Origin: Actinomadura oligospora ATCC 43269
Lineage (GTDB): Bacteria > Actinomycetota > Actinomycetes > Streptosporangiales > Streptosporangiaceae
DNA: 64,000 bases
Assembly (NCBI RefSeq): GCF_000518265.1
Contig: NZ_JADG01000022.1
Span: 1 to 64,000 of the forward strand
Direction: 5' to 3'
A model generated the notes under the pieces. The model was not told where the DNA came from, made no database searches, and worked only from the letters and a program-made list of their open reading frames with translations. Position numbers and translations under genes: made by a program. Below, one piece after another: positions 17,675 through 25,914 of this stretch. The number at the start of each line of letters is the position of its first letter. The stretch's first letter is position 1.

Positions 17675-19968
17675 AGCTCCGGGGGCGGGGGCGTGGGGTG
17701 GTCGGCGTCCGGCGGGCCCCAGGGGAGGCCGTAGCGTTCGCAGGCGCGGCGCAGCTCGGCGAGGTCGGGCGGGAAGGTGACCTGGCGCAGGACGCGTCCG
17801 GTCGGGCTCCACACGACCAGGCGGGGCATGCGCTCGGCGGCGTGGTCGATGCCGACGCCCGCCACGCGGTCGCGCGCCAGCTCCCAGCGGACGCGTCCGC
17901 GCCGCGTGACGACGGCCAGGCCCGCCGGGGACACGCGCAGGCGCGGCCGGTCGCGGTCGTGCAGCCAGTAGCCGCCCACGCCGACCAGAAGCCCCGCCGG
18001 GACGGACCAGCTCGCCGTCGCGGCGAAGCCGCCGAGGTCCGGGCCGAGCCAGGCGGCGCCGACGAGCGCGACGATCTCGGCCAGCAGCAGGCTCATCCCA
18101 TAGGTGCCGAGCCGGGACCGGCGCGTCGCGTCCAGCAGGACGCCGGGCGCGTCGGCGGGGGACGGCGTGGCGAGCCCACCGTGGACCGTCCCGGGCTCGA
18201 CGCCGGAGGTCAGGGCCAGCGCGCCGTCGGCGTCCGCGTCCGCATCGGCGTCCGCGTCGGTGTCCGCATCTGTGTCCGCGGTGCTCGCGGGGAGCGTCAG
18301 CGTGGAGACCGCCGAGTGGAACGCGGCGCTCAGGTACGCGTCGTACTCGGCATCGTTCACCGGCAGGCCCTCGCGGCGGGCGGACTCGCGCAGGTCGGTG
18401 CGCGAGATGCGCAGCGCCGACAGCGGCGCGGCGAAGAACTCGTCCCCGTCGGAGTCGTAGAGCCGGACCCAGGCGTGCCCGGCGATGGTGAGCAGCTCGA
18501 TGCCGCCGAGCCGGTCCTCGGGCATCCGCAGGACGACCTCACCGGCGGCGTCGGCCCAGCCGAGCCCGCCGTCCTCGACGACCAGGCGTCCGCCGGGCAC
18601 CCGCGCGAAGATCTCCGGCAGCCCCTCCAGGCCGTACTCGGGGGAGCGCGGGGCCCGCGCGCCCGGGGTGACGACGCGGTAGCCGCGGTCGGCGAGGGCG
18701 TGCGCGAGCTGGAAGGCGTCCAGGCCGTGGGCGGGCAGCCGGGCCACCAGCCGCAGCCGGTGGTCGAACGCCAGCACGGACAGCTCGCTGCGCCGGGGCC
18801 GTCCGGTGAGCGAGTCGGCGCGGAGACCGGGCCCGAGGACGAGCGCCGCGATCGCGGACGCCGGGACGCTCAGCGCCCCGCGCGCCGGGACCACGCCGCG
18901 CTCCTCCGCGCCCGGCACGTCGCCGCGGGCTTCGGATTTCGAGGTCCAGGACTCGGCGAGGGCCTCGGCGGCGCGGTGCGGGCGCTGCGCGCGCCTCCGG
19001 CGCGGACGGCGCGAGACCTCGATGACGTCGCGGTCGATCGTCCAGACCGTCCGGGTGGAGACCGTGGAACGGCGGCGGGACGCGTGGACGGCGGTCAGCG
19101 ACGCCAGCACCCAGCACGCCGCCGCGACCCGGACGCCGAACCCGGCGGACCCGTCGACCGCCAGCCGCACCACCATGACCACGCCGAGCGCGCCGGAGAG
19201 CCAGCCCAGCAGCAGGAGGCGGCGGCGGGACGGCACCGGGTCGGCGGACGCGAGCACGGCCGGCCCAGGCGCCGGGGACGCGGCCTCGGCGGCGTCCTCG
19301 TGCGCGGCGGCGAGCAGCGCGGCCTCCTGGTCGAGCAGCCGCCGCTCGGCCGCGAGGTCGCGGGACGGGCCGAGCGGGATGACCAGCTCGGCGTCCTCGT
19401 CCCCGGGCTCGCCCGGTGGAGGGCCCGGCTCGTCCAGCGCGGGGTCGAGCAGGTCGGAGACCTCGCCGTGCACCAGCCGGATCGGGACGCCGAGCCGCCG
19501 CGCGGTCACGAACAGCGCCAGCGGCTCCAGGCCGAGCTGCGGCAGCGGCCCGATCGCCGCGGTGCCGAACTTGTGCTGGACGACGAGCACGCCGTCCGCG
19601 GTGGTGACGCCGAGGCCCTCGATACGGTCGCGCTCGTAGCTGGACAGGACGGCGCCGTCCGGGCCGATCTGCTCCAGGCCGCGTTCGGACAGCCGCCAGT
19701 AGGCCGGGTCGCGGTGCCGCGCCGCCCAGGGCAGGACGGCCGCGACCGCGCCCGCGAGCCACGGCCCGGAGCCGAGGACGAGCACCAGCGCCGCCCACAG
19801 CCAGCCGGGACGCACCGGCGCGAGCGCCGCCGCCACCGTCAGCAGGACGAACGGCCCCGGCGCGACCGGGCGAAACCGGCCGCCGAACCCGTGCAGGCCG
19901 ACCAGCTCATGTTCCACAGACCGCATCCTCTCGCGGGAACCGCCGGGCACGTAGCCTCCTTTTGCCAT
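17671..19968 (-). CDS. Large membrane protein with repeated PH-like modules, unknown
   Basis: 765 residues; a start at residue 15 (ATG 19926) is also possible. There are three TM pairs: about 35-80, 258-300 and 625-680. Each is followed by a soluble beta-rich module with a bacterial-PH-like pattern: YWRLSERGLEQIGPDGAVL, TVWTIDRDVIEVSRR, and LRVSPAGLAVVTRRGRVRWE. An extra soluble module (LVVEDGGLGWADAAGEV) precedes the Asp-Ala repeat. Each module ends in a helix with L-x-x-A-x-x-x-x-G-x-x. A run of alternating Asp/Ala lies near 590-605. No family recognised with certainty. It is convergent with thpR. Confidence 0.8.
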   Translation of the reverse strand: MAKGGYVPGGSRERMRSVEHELVGLHGFGGRFRPVAPGPFVLLTVAAALAPVRPGWLWAALVLVLGSGPWLAGAVAAVLPWAARHRDPAYWRLSERGLEQIGPDGAVLSSYERDRIEGLGVTTADGVLVVQHKFGTAAIGPLPQLGLEPLALFVTARRLGVPIRLVHGEVSDLLDPALDEPGPPPGEPGDEDAELVIPLGPSRDLAAERRLLDQEAALLAAAHEDAAEAASPAPGPAVLASADPVPSRRRLLLLGWLSGALGVVMVVRLAVDGSAGFGVRVAAACWVLASLTAVHASRRRSTVSTRTVWTIDRDVIEVSRRPRRRRAQRPHRAAEALAESWTSKSEARGDVPGAEERGVVPARGALSVPASAIAALVLGPGLRADSLTGRPRRSELSVLAFDHRLRLVARLPAHGLDAFQLAHALADRGYRVVTPGARAPRSPEYGLEGLPEIFARVPGGRLVVEDGGLGWADAAGEVVLRMPEDRLGGIELLTIAGHAWVRLYDSDGDEFFAAPLSALRISRTDLRESARREGLPVNDAEYDAYLSAAFHSAVSTLTLPASTADTDADTDADADADADADGALALTSGVEPGTVHGGLATPSPADAPGVLLDATRRSRLGTYGMSLLLAEIVALVGAAWLGPDLGGFAATASWSVPAGLLVGVGGYWLHDRDRPRLRVSPAGLAVVTRRGRVRWELARDRVAGVGIDHAAERMPRLVVWSPTGRVLRQVTFPPDLAELRRACERYGLPWGPPDADHPTPPPPEL
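18226..18280. repeat. Hexanucleotide repeat (gcgtcc/gtgtcc variants) encoding Asp-Ala
   Basis: About nine imperfect copies of a 6-base unit (gcgtcc, gcatcg, gcgtcg, gtgtcc). On the minus strand they encode DTDADTDADADADADADAD within the large membrane protein. The unit is a multiple of three, so length change would not shift the frame. Confidence 0.8.
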
Positions 19969-20035
19969 CCGCTGGCCGTTCTGACGGTCGTGGGGGTTTT
20001 GCGGGTTTCACCGGCGGGGGTTCACCGGTGGGAGT

Positions 20036-21148
20036 TCAGCGTCGCCGCCGGACCAGCCCGTAGCCGACGAGCCCGGCGATCCCCAGGACCAGGACCAGCG
20101 CCACCCGCCGTCCGCCGGTGTGTCTCAGATGACCCTGGTCATGATCGTCCTTGCCCGGAGGGGTGCTGGTGAGTCCCTTCGGGTCGGGCGGCGGGGACGC
20201 GCCGGTCACGGCGTCCGCACCGGTCAGCGGGACCTGGAACACCGCCTGCGCGTCGCCCTCCGAGCCCGTCAGCAGGGACGATCCGTCCGGCGTGAAGGTG
20301 ATCGACTCGCCCTGCTCCTGCGAGGGCAGCGGGATCGAGTGGGAGTCGCCGGGGGTGCCGTCCGGCTTCATGGCGTAGACGCGCGCGCCGAAGTAGGTGC
20401 GGATGACGAAGTGCCGGCCGTCGGGGGCGAACGCGCCGTCGGTGGCGAAGGGCGGGGCGTCGCCGATCTTGCGCAGCTTGTTGAACCCGCTGGTGGAGAG
20501 CTTGGCGGGCGCCTCGTACAGCGCTCCGGAGAACAGCTTGCTCGCGACGTAGAGCCGGTTCGTGCGCGGGTCGATCATCATCGTCTCGGCGTTGCGCGGG
20601 CCGCCCGCGTACTTGAACCGGAACGCGGTGGGCTCGACGGTCTGGCTGCGCAGGACGTCCGGCTCGGTGATCCGGTACACGGTCGCGTAGGGCCAGGCCC
20701 CGCCGAGGTTGTCGCCGATGTCGGCCACGAAGATCGCCGGACGGCCCCGGTCGTCCCGGCCCATCGCGACGGCCTCCCAGTCGCGGTTCTTCGCGCCCGC
20801 GAGGGTCAGCACGGCCCGCACGCCGCCGTCCGGCCCGACCGCGAAGATCTGCGCGGTGCCGCCGGAGTCGTTGTGGGTGTAGATGACGCCGGGATGCGCG
20901 GCGCTGGCCGCCAATCCGCTCGACTCGGTGATCCGATCATCGTCGATCTTGAACGCGACCCTGGCTCCGGCTGTTCCCGGCGAACCGGACGGAACGGGAG
21001 AGGGGGACGGGGCGGCGGTGGCCGGAAGCGGCCAGAGGGCGAACGCGACGGCGAGCGCCAGGGCCAGCGCGGCGACCCGGCTCAACGCAGCACGGAGCCG
21101 ACGACCACGGCGAGCACGAGCGCGGTCAGCACGGTCGGGAGCAGCCAT
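20036..21148 (-). CDS. Exported propeller-like protein with C-terminal membrane anchor
   Basis: 370 residues from ATG 21148. A TTG at 21085 gives a cleaner signal peptide (SRVAALALALAVAFALWPL, then ATAAP cleavage) and overlaps the stop of a 27-codon frame. After cleavage there is a Ser/Pro-rich linker, then a repeat-rich domain with blades such as GVIYTHNDSGGTAQIFAV, PAIFVADIGDN, RLYVASKLFSGALYEAP and HFVIRTYFGARVYAM. The C-terminus is VALVLVLGIAGLVGYGLV followed by RRRR, a membrane anchor. There is no LPxTG sortase motif. Function unknown. Confidence 0.82.
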   Translation of the reverse strand: MAAPDRADRARARRGRRLRAALSRVAALALALAVAFALWPLPATAAPSPSPVPSGSPGTAGARVAFKIDDDRITESSGLAASAAHPGVIYTHNDSGGTAQIFAVGPDGGVRAVLTLAGAKNRDWEAVAMGRDDRGRPAIFVADIGDNLGGAWPYATVYRITEPDVLRSQTVEPTAFRFKYAGGPRNAETMMIDPRTNRLYVASKLFSGALYEAPAKLSTSGFNKLRKIGDAPPFATDGAFAPDGRHFVIRTYFGARVYAMKPDGTPGDSHSIPLPSQEQGESITFTPDGSSLLTGSEGDAQAVFQVPLTGADAVTGASPPPDPKGLTSTPPGKDDHDQGHLRHTGGRRVALVLVLGIAGLVGYGLVRRRR

Positions 21149-21165
21149 CGGGGCGCGCGGTTCAC
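21082..21165 (-). CDS. Possible 27-residue membrane peptide
   Basis: GTG frame encoding VNRAPRWLLPTVL, then a hydrophobic run ending …VVGSVLR. This is one predicted TM helix with a positive N-terminus. Its TGA overlaps the TTG of the downstream exported protein (ttga), the layout of translational coupling. There is no strong ribosome binding site and it lies inside the longer ATG version of the next gene in another frame, so it may be chance. Confidence 0.3.
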   Translation of the reverse strand: MNRAPRWLLPTVLTALVLAVVVGSVLR

Positions 21166-21210
21166 GTTCCGAGCTTATTCGGCTCCGGAGCGGGCTCGAA
21201 CCGGCCGGTC

Positions 21211-21226
21211 ATGAGATACGTCTCAT
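21211..21226. promoter_or_regulatory. Palindrome upstream of the glutamine amidotransferase
   Basis: atgaga-tacg-tctcat is a perfect 6-bp inverted repeat around a 4-base spacer. It ends 5 bases before the ATG at 21232, where a bound protein would block initiation or transcription. It is less GC-rich than its surroundings. The regulator is unknown. Confidence 0.45.
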
Positions 21227-21231
21227 CGAGC

Positions 21232-22221
21232 ATGTGCGGATTGTTCGGGCTGCTGCGCGCGCCCGACGCGGCCCATCCGGACCGCGCCTCGGACGTCGTG
21301 GTCACCCTGGGAACGCTCGCGGAGGAACGCGGCACCGACTCGGCCGGCCTGGCCCTGCTGACGGGCCGTCCCGCCGGACGGGACGCGGCCCCGCTCTCGG
21401 GCGTGGCGGACGACCGGAGCAGCGACCTCGTCCACGACGGCTGCCGCGTGGTCAAGGGACGCGGCACGTTCTCGGCCGTGTGGCGTCCCGACCTGCTGTC
21501 CGAGCTGGACGGCGCGCCCGTCGTCCTCGGCCACACGCGCTGGGCCACGCAGGGCACCCCGCACTCCCTGGACAACGCCAGCCCGCTGGTCATCGGGGGC
21601 GGCGAGGCCGTCGGCCCGCACGCCCTCCTCGCCGCCGGGATCGTCGCCACCCACAACGGCGACATCGAGGCCGGGGCCCTGCGCGCCCGCTTCGCCCCGC
21701 CGGACGCGACGGGCGGCACCGACTCCGAGCCGGTCTTCCAGGTCCTCGCGGGCCGGGCGTCGGTGCCCGACGTCCTCGCCGTCCTCACCGCCCTGGTCGG
21801 ACGCGCCGCCCTCGCCTGGGTCGACCGGGCCCGTCCGGACGTCGTCCATCTCGCGCGCGCCGCCTGCAGCCCCCTCACGGTCGCCGTCGACGACGAGCAG
21901 AACCTCTACTGGGCGTCCAACCCCAAGTGGTTCCGCCTCGCCGAACGCCACACCAGCGTCCGCTTCGCGACGATCGTCATGCTCCGCGAGGGCACCTACC
22001 TGCGGCTCGGCCCGCCCCGCCCCGGCGCCCGTCCCGAGGTCCTCACCGGAGCCGGGTTCACCCCCACCGCCCGCGCCTACGACCTCGACGACCGCGTCTG
22101 GACCGGTTTCACCCCGTCCGACGCCGCCCGCGACCGGGCCGCCCTCCGCCACCGCGTCGCCCCGCTCCTCCCGTCCGCGCCCGCGGGCCGCGCCCCGACC
22201 CCGCCCGCCACCGTCGCCTGA
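21232..22221 (+). CDS. Class II glutamine amidotransferase
   Basis: 329 residues. The start must be ATG 21232, because Ntn-type amidotransferases need Cys directly after the initiator Met: MCGLFGLLRA. Other hallmarks are RGTDSAGLALL, GHTRWATQGTPHSLDNASPL, THNGDIEAG (the NGD motif) and GGTDSEPVFQVL. Only the glutaminase domain is present (no PRPP or sugar-isomerase domain). It therefore either supplies ammonia to a separate partner or has a specialised role. A perfect terminator separates it from the convergent serC. Confidence 0.9.
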   Translation: MCGLFGLLRAPDAAHPDRASDVVVTLGTLAEERGTDSAGLALLTGRPAGRDAAPLSGVADDRSSDLVHDGCRVVKGRGTFSAVWRPDLLSELDGAPVVLGHTRWATQGTPHSLDNASPLVIGGGEAVGPHALLAAGIVATHNGDIEAGALRARFAPPDATGGTDSEPVFQVLAGRASVPDVLAVLTALVGRAALAWVDRARPDVVHLARAACSPLTVAVDDEQNLYWASNPKWFRLAERHTSVRFATIVMLREGTYLRLGPPRPGARPEVLTGAGFTPTARAYDLDDRVWTGFTPSDAARDRAALRHRVAPLLPSAPAGRAPTPPATVA

Positions 22222-22231
22222 CCCGGAACGC

Positions 22232-22267
22232 GAAAGGGCGGGACACGTGCTCGTGTCCCGCCCTTTC
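22232..22267. terminator. Bidirectional terminator between the amidotransferase gene and serC
   Basis: A perfect 16-bp stem (gaaagggcgggacacg / cgtgtcccgccctttc) with a 4-base loop. It lies 10 bases from each of two convergent stop codons. A-rich and T-rich ends (gaaa, tttc) flank the GC core on both strands. Confidence 0.93.
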
Positions 22268-22276
22268 AGCGTCAGG

Positions 22277-23413
22277 TCAGAGGTGCTCGACCACGTACTC
22301 GATGCAGTGCGTCAGAGCCTCGACGTCCGCCGGGTCGATGGCCGGGAACATGCCGATGCGCAGCTGGTTCTTGCCCAGCTTGCGGTAGGGCTCGGTGTCC
22401 ACGATGCCGTTGGCGCGCAGCGCCTTGGCGACCGCCGCGGCGTCGACCTCGTCGGTGAAGTCGATCGTGCCGACGACCTGGGAGCGCTGGGCCGGGTCGG
22501 CGACGAACGGCGTCGTGTAGGAGGTCTTCTCCGCCCAGGTGTAGAGGCGCTGGGACGAGTCGGCGGTGCGGGCGGTGGTCCAGGCCAGGCCGCCGTTGGC
22601 GTTCATCCACTCGATCTGCTCGGCGAGGAGCAGCAGGGTGCCGACGGCGGGGGTGTTGTAGGTCTGGTCCTTGGCGGAGTTGTCCGCGACCGTCTTCAGG
22701 TTGAAGAACTCCGGGATGTACCGGTCGGACGCGGCGATCTCCTCGATGCGGGCCAGCGCCGCCGGGGAGGCGAGGCCGATCCACAGGCCGCCGTCGGCCG
22801 CGAAGCACTTCTGCGGCGCGAAGTAGTAGACGTCGGTCTCGCTGACGTCCACGGGCAGGCCGCCCGCGCCGGACGTGGCGTCCACCAGGACGAGCGCCTC
22901 GTCGGCCGAGGTGCCCGCGGGACGCGCGATCGGCATCGCGACGCCGGTGGAGGTCTCGTTGTGGGTGAGGGCGTAGACGTCGATCCCGTCCTCGGCGCGG
23001 GCCGTGGGGTGGGAACCCGGGTCGGCGGAGATCACCGACGGGTCGTCCAGCCAGGGCGCGCCCTTGGTGACCTTGGCGAACTTGCTGGAGAACTCGCCGA
23101 ACGCCAGGTGCTGCGACCGGTTCCGGACGAGCCCGAACGCGGCGGCGTCCCAGAAGCAGGTGGTGCCGCCGTTGCTGAGCAGCACCTCGTAGCCGTCGGG
23201 CAGGGAGAACAGGTCGGAAAGGCCCGAGCGGACGCGTCCGACCAGGGACTTCACCGGCTTCTGGCGGTGCGAGGTGCCGAAGTAGGTGTCGCCGGACTCG
23301 GCGAGGGCGGCGAGCTGCTCGGGACGGACCTTGGACGGCCCGCAGCCGAACCGGCCGTCGGCGGGCTTCAGGTCGGCGGGAATGACAAGGGAAGGATTCG
23401 CGCTCTCGGTCAC
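22277..23413 (-). CDS. serC: Phosphoserine aminotransferase
   Basis: 378 residues from GTG 23413 (VTESANPSLVIPADLKPADG). A fold-type I PLP enzyme converting 3-phosphohydroxypyruvate to phosphoserine in serine synthesis; SerC can also act in pyridoxal phosphate synthesis. RFGCGPSKVR is the substrate-loop signature. D178 in LVLVDATSGAGG contacts the PLP ring, and K202 in YYFAPQKCFA forms the Schiff base. It is the actinobacterial-type SerC (about 370 residues). A pdxH gene lies 2 kb away. Confidence 0.96.
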   Translation of the reverse strand: MTESANPSLVIPADLKPADGRFGCGPSKVRPEQLAALAESGDTYFGTSHRQKPVKSLVGRVRSGLSDLFSLPDGYEVLLSNGGTTCFWDAAAFGLVRNRSQHLAFGEFSSKFAKVTKGAPWLDDPSVISADPGSHPTARAEDGIDVYALTHNETSTGVAMPIARPAGTSADEALVLVDATSGAGGLPVDVSETDVYYFAPQKCFAADGGLWIGLASPAALARIEEIAASDRYIPEFFNLKTVADNSAKDQTYNTPAVGTLLLLAEQIEWMNANGGLAWTTARTADSSQRLYTWAEKTSYTTPFVADPAQRSQVVGTIDFTDEVDAAAVAKALRANGIVDTEPYRKLGKNQLRIGMFPAIDPADVEALTHCIEYVVEHL

Positions 23414-23495
23414 CTCACGAAGGGTACCGACCGCCCTCCCAAGATCGCCGGTCGGACCACATGCCGAGACGCTTCTCACCTGTGGGGGAGCGCGA

Positions 23496-23912
23496 TCACC
23501 GGCCGCGGCCCCGGTCCTGGCCCCGGTCCTGGCCCCGGTCCTGGCTCCGGCCCCGGCGGCGTCGCCGGAGGGCCAGGGAGACCAGGAGCACGACGCCCAG
23601 CGCGCACAGCCCGGCGTTCACGGCGGGCGGGTAGACCCAGTCGTCGCCGCGCTGCCGCGCCTCGTGCGCCGTCCGGGCCGAGTCGTAGGCCAGGAACGCC
23701 AGGAAGAGCGACAGCAGCCAGAACGCGACGCGTCCGGCCGCCGCGTTCGTGCGGCGCCGCCGCTCCTCGCGCTCGTCCTCCAGCCGCCGCAGTTCGGAGG
23801 CGACCGTCATCGGCCCGCCGGACGCGCCGGGGCGCGGCCCGTCCGGCTCGGGCGCGTCCCTGAGGACGGGCGCCGCCGGGCCGATGTCGCCGTCGAGGGG
23901 TTCGTCGTCCAT
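23496..23912 (-). CDS. Small two-TM membrane protein, unknown
   Basis: 138 residues from ATG 23912. The acidic Asp/Pro-rich N-terminus is followed by a charged coiled-coil-like segment (ELRRLEDEREERRRRTNAAA). TM1 is approximately VAFWLLSLFLAFLAY and TM2 approximately AVNAGLCALGVVLLVSLAL. The tail is RRRRRGRSQDRG with QDRG repeats. No known family. It starts 25 bases after the citrate synthase terminator. Confidence 0.72.
   Translation of the reverse strand: MDDEPLDGDIGPAAPVLRDAPEPDGPRPGASGGPMTVASELRRLEDEREERRRRTNAAAGRVAFWLLSLFLAFLAYDSARTAHEARQRGDDWVYPPAVNAGLCALGVVLLVSLALRRRRRGRSQDRGQDRGQDRGRGR
23509..23544. repeat. 12-bp tandem repeat, three perfect copies
   Basis: ccccggtcctgg occurs three times head to tail, with degenerate flanks. 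On the minus strand it encodes the QDRG repeats at the C-terminus of the small membrane protein. The 12-bp unit keeps the frame. Confidence 0.9.
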
Positions 23913-23936
23913 GGACGGAGAGGGTAGGCACGAACA

Positions 23937-23960
23937 AGGCCCCTGGAGAACCAGGGGCCT
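23937..23960. terminator. Hairpin after the citrate synthase gene
   Basis: A perfect 10-bp stem aggcccctgg / ccaggggcct with loop agaa. It lies about 75 bases beyond the citrate synthase stop and just before the next minus-strand gene. The tail is only weakly T-rich. Confidence 0.7.
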
Positions 23961-24034
23961 CACGTGTCGTGCGATCCGTCCGCGATCCGACGTCTGATCC
24001 GCTGGGGATCCGACGTGCGATCAGGGTGTGCGGG

Positions 24035-25147
24035 TCAGGCCGCGTAACGCTTCTGGGCGTCGGCGGCGCCGGTCACGTCGTTGATCGAGCGGGTGCCGGG
24101 GCCGGTGTAGCGGGCCGAGGGGCGGACCAGGCGGCCGGTGCGCTTCTGCTCCAGGATGTGCGCGGCCCAGCCGGCGGTGCGTCCGCAGGTGAACATCGCG
24201 GGCATCATCGCGGTCGGGACCTCGGCGAAGTCCAGGATGACCGCGGCCCAGAACTCGACGTTGGTCTCGATCGCGCGGTCCGGACGGCGCTCGCGGAGCA
24301 CGGCCAGGGCGGCGTCCTCCAGCGACTTGGCGGCCTCGAAGCGCGGCGCGTCCAGCTCCTTGGCCGTGCGGCGCAGCACGCGGGCGCGCGGGTCCTCGGC
24401 GCGGTAGACGCGGTGGCCGAAGCCCATCAGCCGCTCGCCCGAGTCGAGGATGCCCTCGACCACGCGGCGGGCGTCGCCGAGCTGCTCGACCTGCTCGATC
24501 ATCGGCAGCACGCGGGCCGGGGCCCCGCCGTGCAGCGGACCGGACATCGCGCCGATCGCGCCCGAGATGGACGCGGCCACGTCCGCGCCGGTGGAGGCGA
24601 TGACGCGGGCGGTGAAGGTGGAGGCGTTCATGCCGTGCTCGGCGGCGGAGACCCAGTAGGCGTCGATGGCCTGGACGTGCCGCGGATCGGGCTCACCGCG
24701 CCACTGGATCATGAACCGCTCGGTGATCGTCTTCGCCTCGTCCACCCGGGACTGCGGGACGACCGGTACTCCCACGCCGCGCGCGGACTGGGCGACGAAC
24801 GACAGCGCGTTCGCCGAGACCAGCGCGAGGTCGGCGCGGGCCTGCTCGTCGGAGATGTCGAGCAGCGGCTTGAGGCCGTAGCGCGGCGCGAGGGCCGGGA
24901 GGCCGGCCTGGGCGTCCACGCGGACGTCGCCGGAGACGACCGGGAGCGCCAGCGCCGGGGCCGGGGTCAGGCCCGGGTCGAAGGCGTCGTCGACCAGGAG
25001 GCCCCAGGCGTCGCCGAAGGAGACGCGCCCGACGAGTTCCTCGATGTCGACGCCCCGGTACCGGAGGGCGCCGCCCTCTTTATCCGGTTCGGCGATCTCG
25101 GTCTCGAAGGCGACGACCCCCTCAAGACCGGGTTTGAAGTCGGACAT
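24035..25147 (-). CDS. citA: Citrate synthase (CitA type)
   Basis: 370 residues from ATG 25147, with ggcaggacgac upstream. Makes citrate from oxaloacetate and acetyl-CoA. Conserved histidines are H171 (EHGMNASTF), H206 (MSGPLHGGAP) and H245 (GFGHRVY). The terminal acidic region is NVEFWAAVILD, in place of the more common NVDFY. It is the shorter actinobacterial second citrate synthase (M. tuberculosis Rv0889c type), lacking the extra N-terminal domain of GltA. Some relatives are methylcitrate synthases, so substrate use is not certain. It is divergent from pdxH. Confidence 0.92.
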   Translation of the reverse strand: MSDFKPGLEGVVAFETEIAEPDKEGGALRYRGVDIEELVGRVSFGDAWGLLVDDAFDPGLTPAPALALPVVSGDVRVDAQAGLPALAPRYGLKPLLDISDEQARADLALVSANALSFVAQSARGVGVPVVPQSRVDEAKTITERFMIQWRGEPDPRHVQAIDAYWVSAAEHGMNASTFTARVIASTGADVAASISGAIGAMSGPLHGGAPARVLPMIEQVEQLGDARRVVEGILDSGERLMGFGHRVYRAEDPRARVLRRTAKELDAPRFEAAKSLEDAALAVLRERRPDRAIETNVEFWAAVILDFAEVPTAMMPAMFTCGRTAGWAAHILEQKRTGRLVRPSARYTGPGTRSINDVTGAADAQKRYAA

Positions 25148-25272
25148 GTCGTCCTGCCTTTCGTCCCCATGAGTGATAAGGCGGTGCCGTGCCATTGAAC
25201 CCTGTCCGCCCTACTGGCTAGTACCCAGGCCCCTGTGAGTTGCACAATGCCCAGGTGAGAGGCTCGAACGAT

Positions 25273-25914
25273 GTGAGTGCGCCCGATCCCGCACGGCTCC
25301 GGGAATCCTACGCAGCCGGAGAGTTGGCGGAGGAGGGCCTCCCCGCCGAGCCGTTTCTGCTGTTCGCCGAGTGGTTCTCCGCCGCCGCCTCGGTGGGGCT
25401 CCCGGAGCCCAACGCGATGATCGTCGCGACCGCGACGCCGGACGGCGTGCCGTCCGCGCGGACCGTCCTGCTGAAGGGCTTCGGCTCCGACGGCTTCCGG
25501 TTCTTCACCAACCTGGTGTCCCGCAAGGGACGCGAGCTGGCCGCGAACCCGCGCGCCGCGCTCGTCTTCCCCTGGCATCCGATGCAACGCCAGGTCCGGG
25601 TGGAGGGGACGGTCTCGGAGCTGTCCCGCGAGGACGTCCGCGCGTACTTCGACAGCCGCCCGCACGGGTCCCGGATCGGGGCCTGGGCGAGCCGCCAGTC
25701 CACGGTGGTCGAGGACCGGTCGGAGTTCGAGGAGCGGTACGCGGCGTTGGAGGACGAGTGGCCGGACGGCGTGCCCCTCCCCGACTTCTGGGGCGGCTAC
25801 CTCGTCGTCCCCGAGGCGGTCGAGTTCTGGCAGGGACGCCGGAACCGGCTGCACGACAGAATCCGGTACCGCCGTGAAGGCGACGCATGGAAGGTCGAGA
25901 GACTCTCCCCGTGA
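25273..25914 (+). CDS. pdxH: Pyridoxamine 5'-phosphate oxidase
   Basis: 213 residues from GTG 25273 (an upstream TTG at 25240 would add 11). It oxidises pyridoxine/pyridoxamine phosphate to PLP with FMN. Family motifs are PNAMIVATATPDGVPSARTV, VLLKGFGSDGFRFFTNLVSR with KG (FMN binding), ALVFPWHPMQRQVRVEG, SRPHGSRIGAWASRQS, and the C-terminal signature EFWQGRRNRLHDRIRY. The stop overlaps the start of the following MFS gene (gtga), so the two are translationally coupled. Confidence 0.96.
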   Translation: MSAPDPARLRESYAAGELAEEGLPAEPFLLFAEWFSAAASVGLPEPNAMIVATATPDGVPSARTVLLKGFGSDGFRFFTNLVSRKGRELAANPRAALVFPWHPMQRQVRVEGTVSELSREDVRAYFDSRPHGSRIGAWASRQSTVVEDRSEFEERYAALEDEWPDGVPLPDFWGGYLVVPEAVEFWQGRRNRLHDRIRYRREGDAWKVERLSP

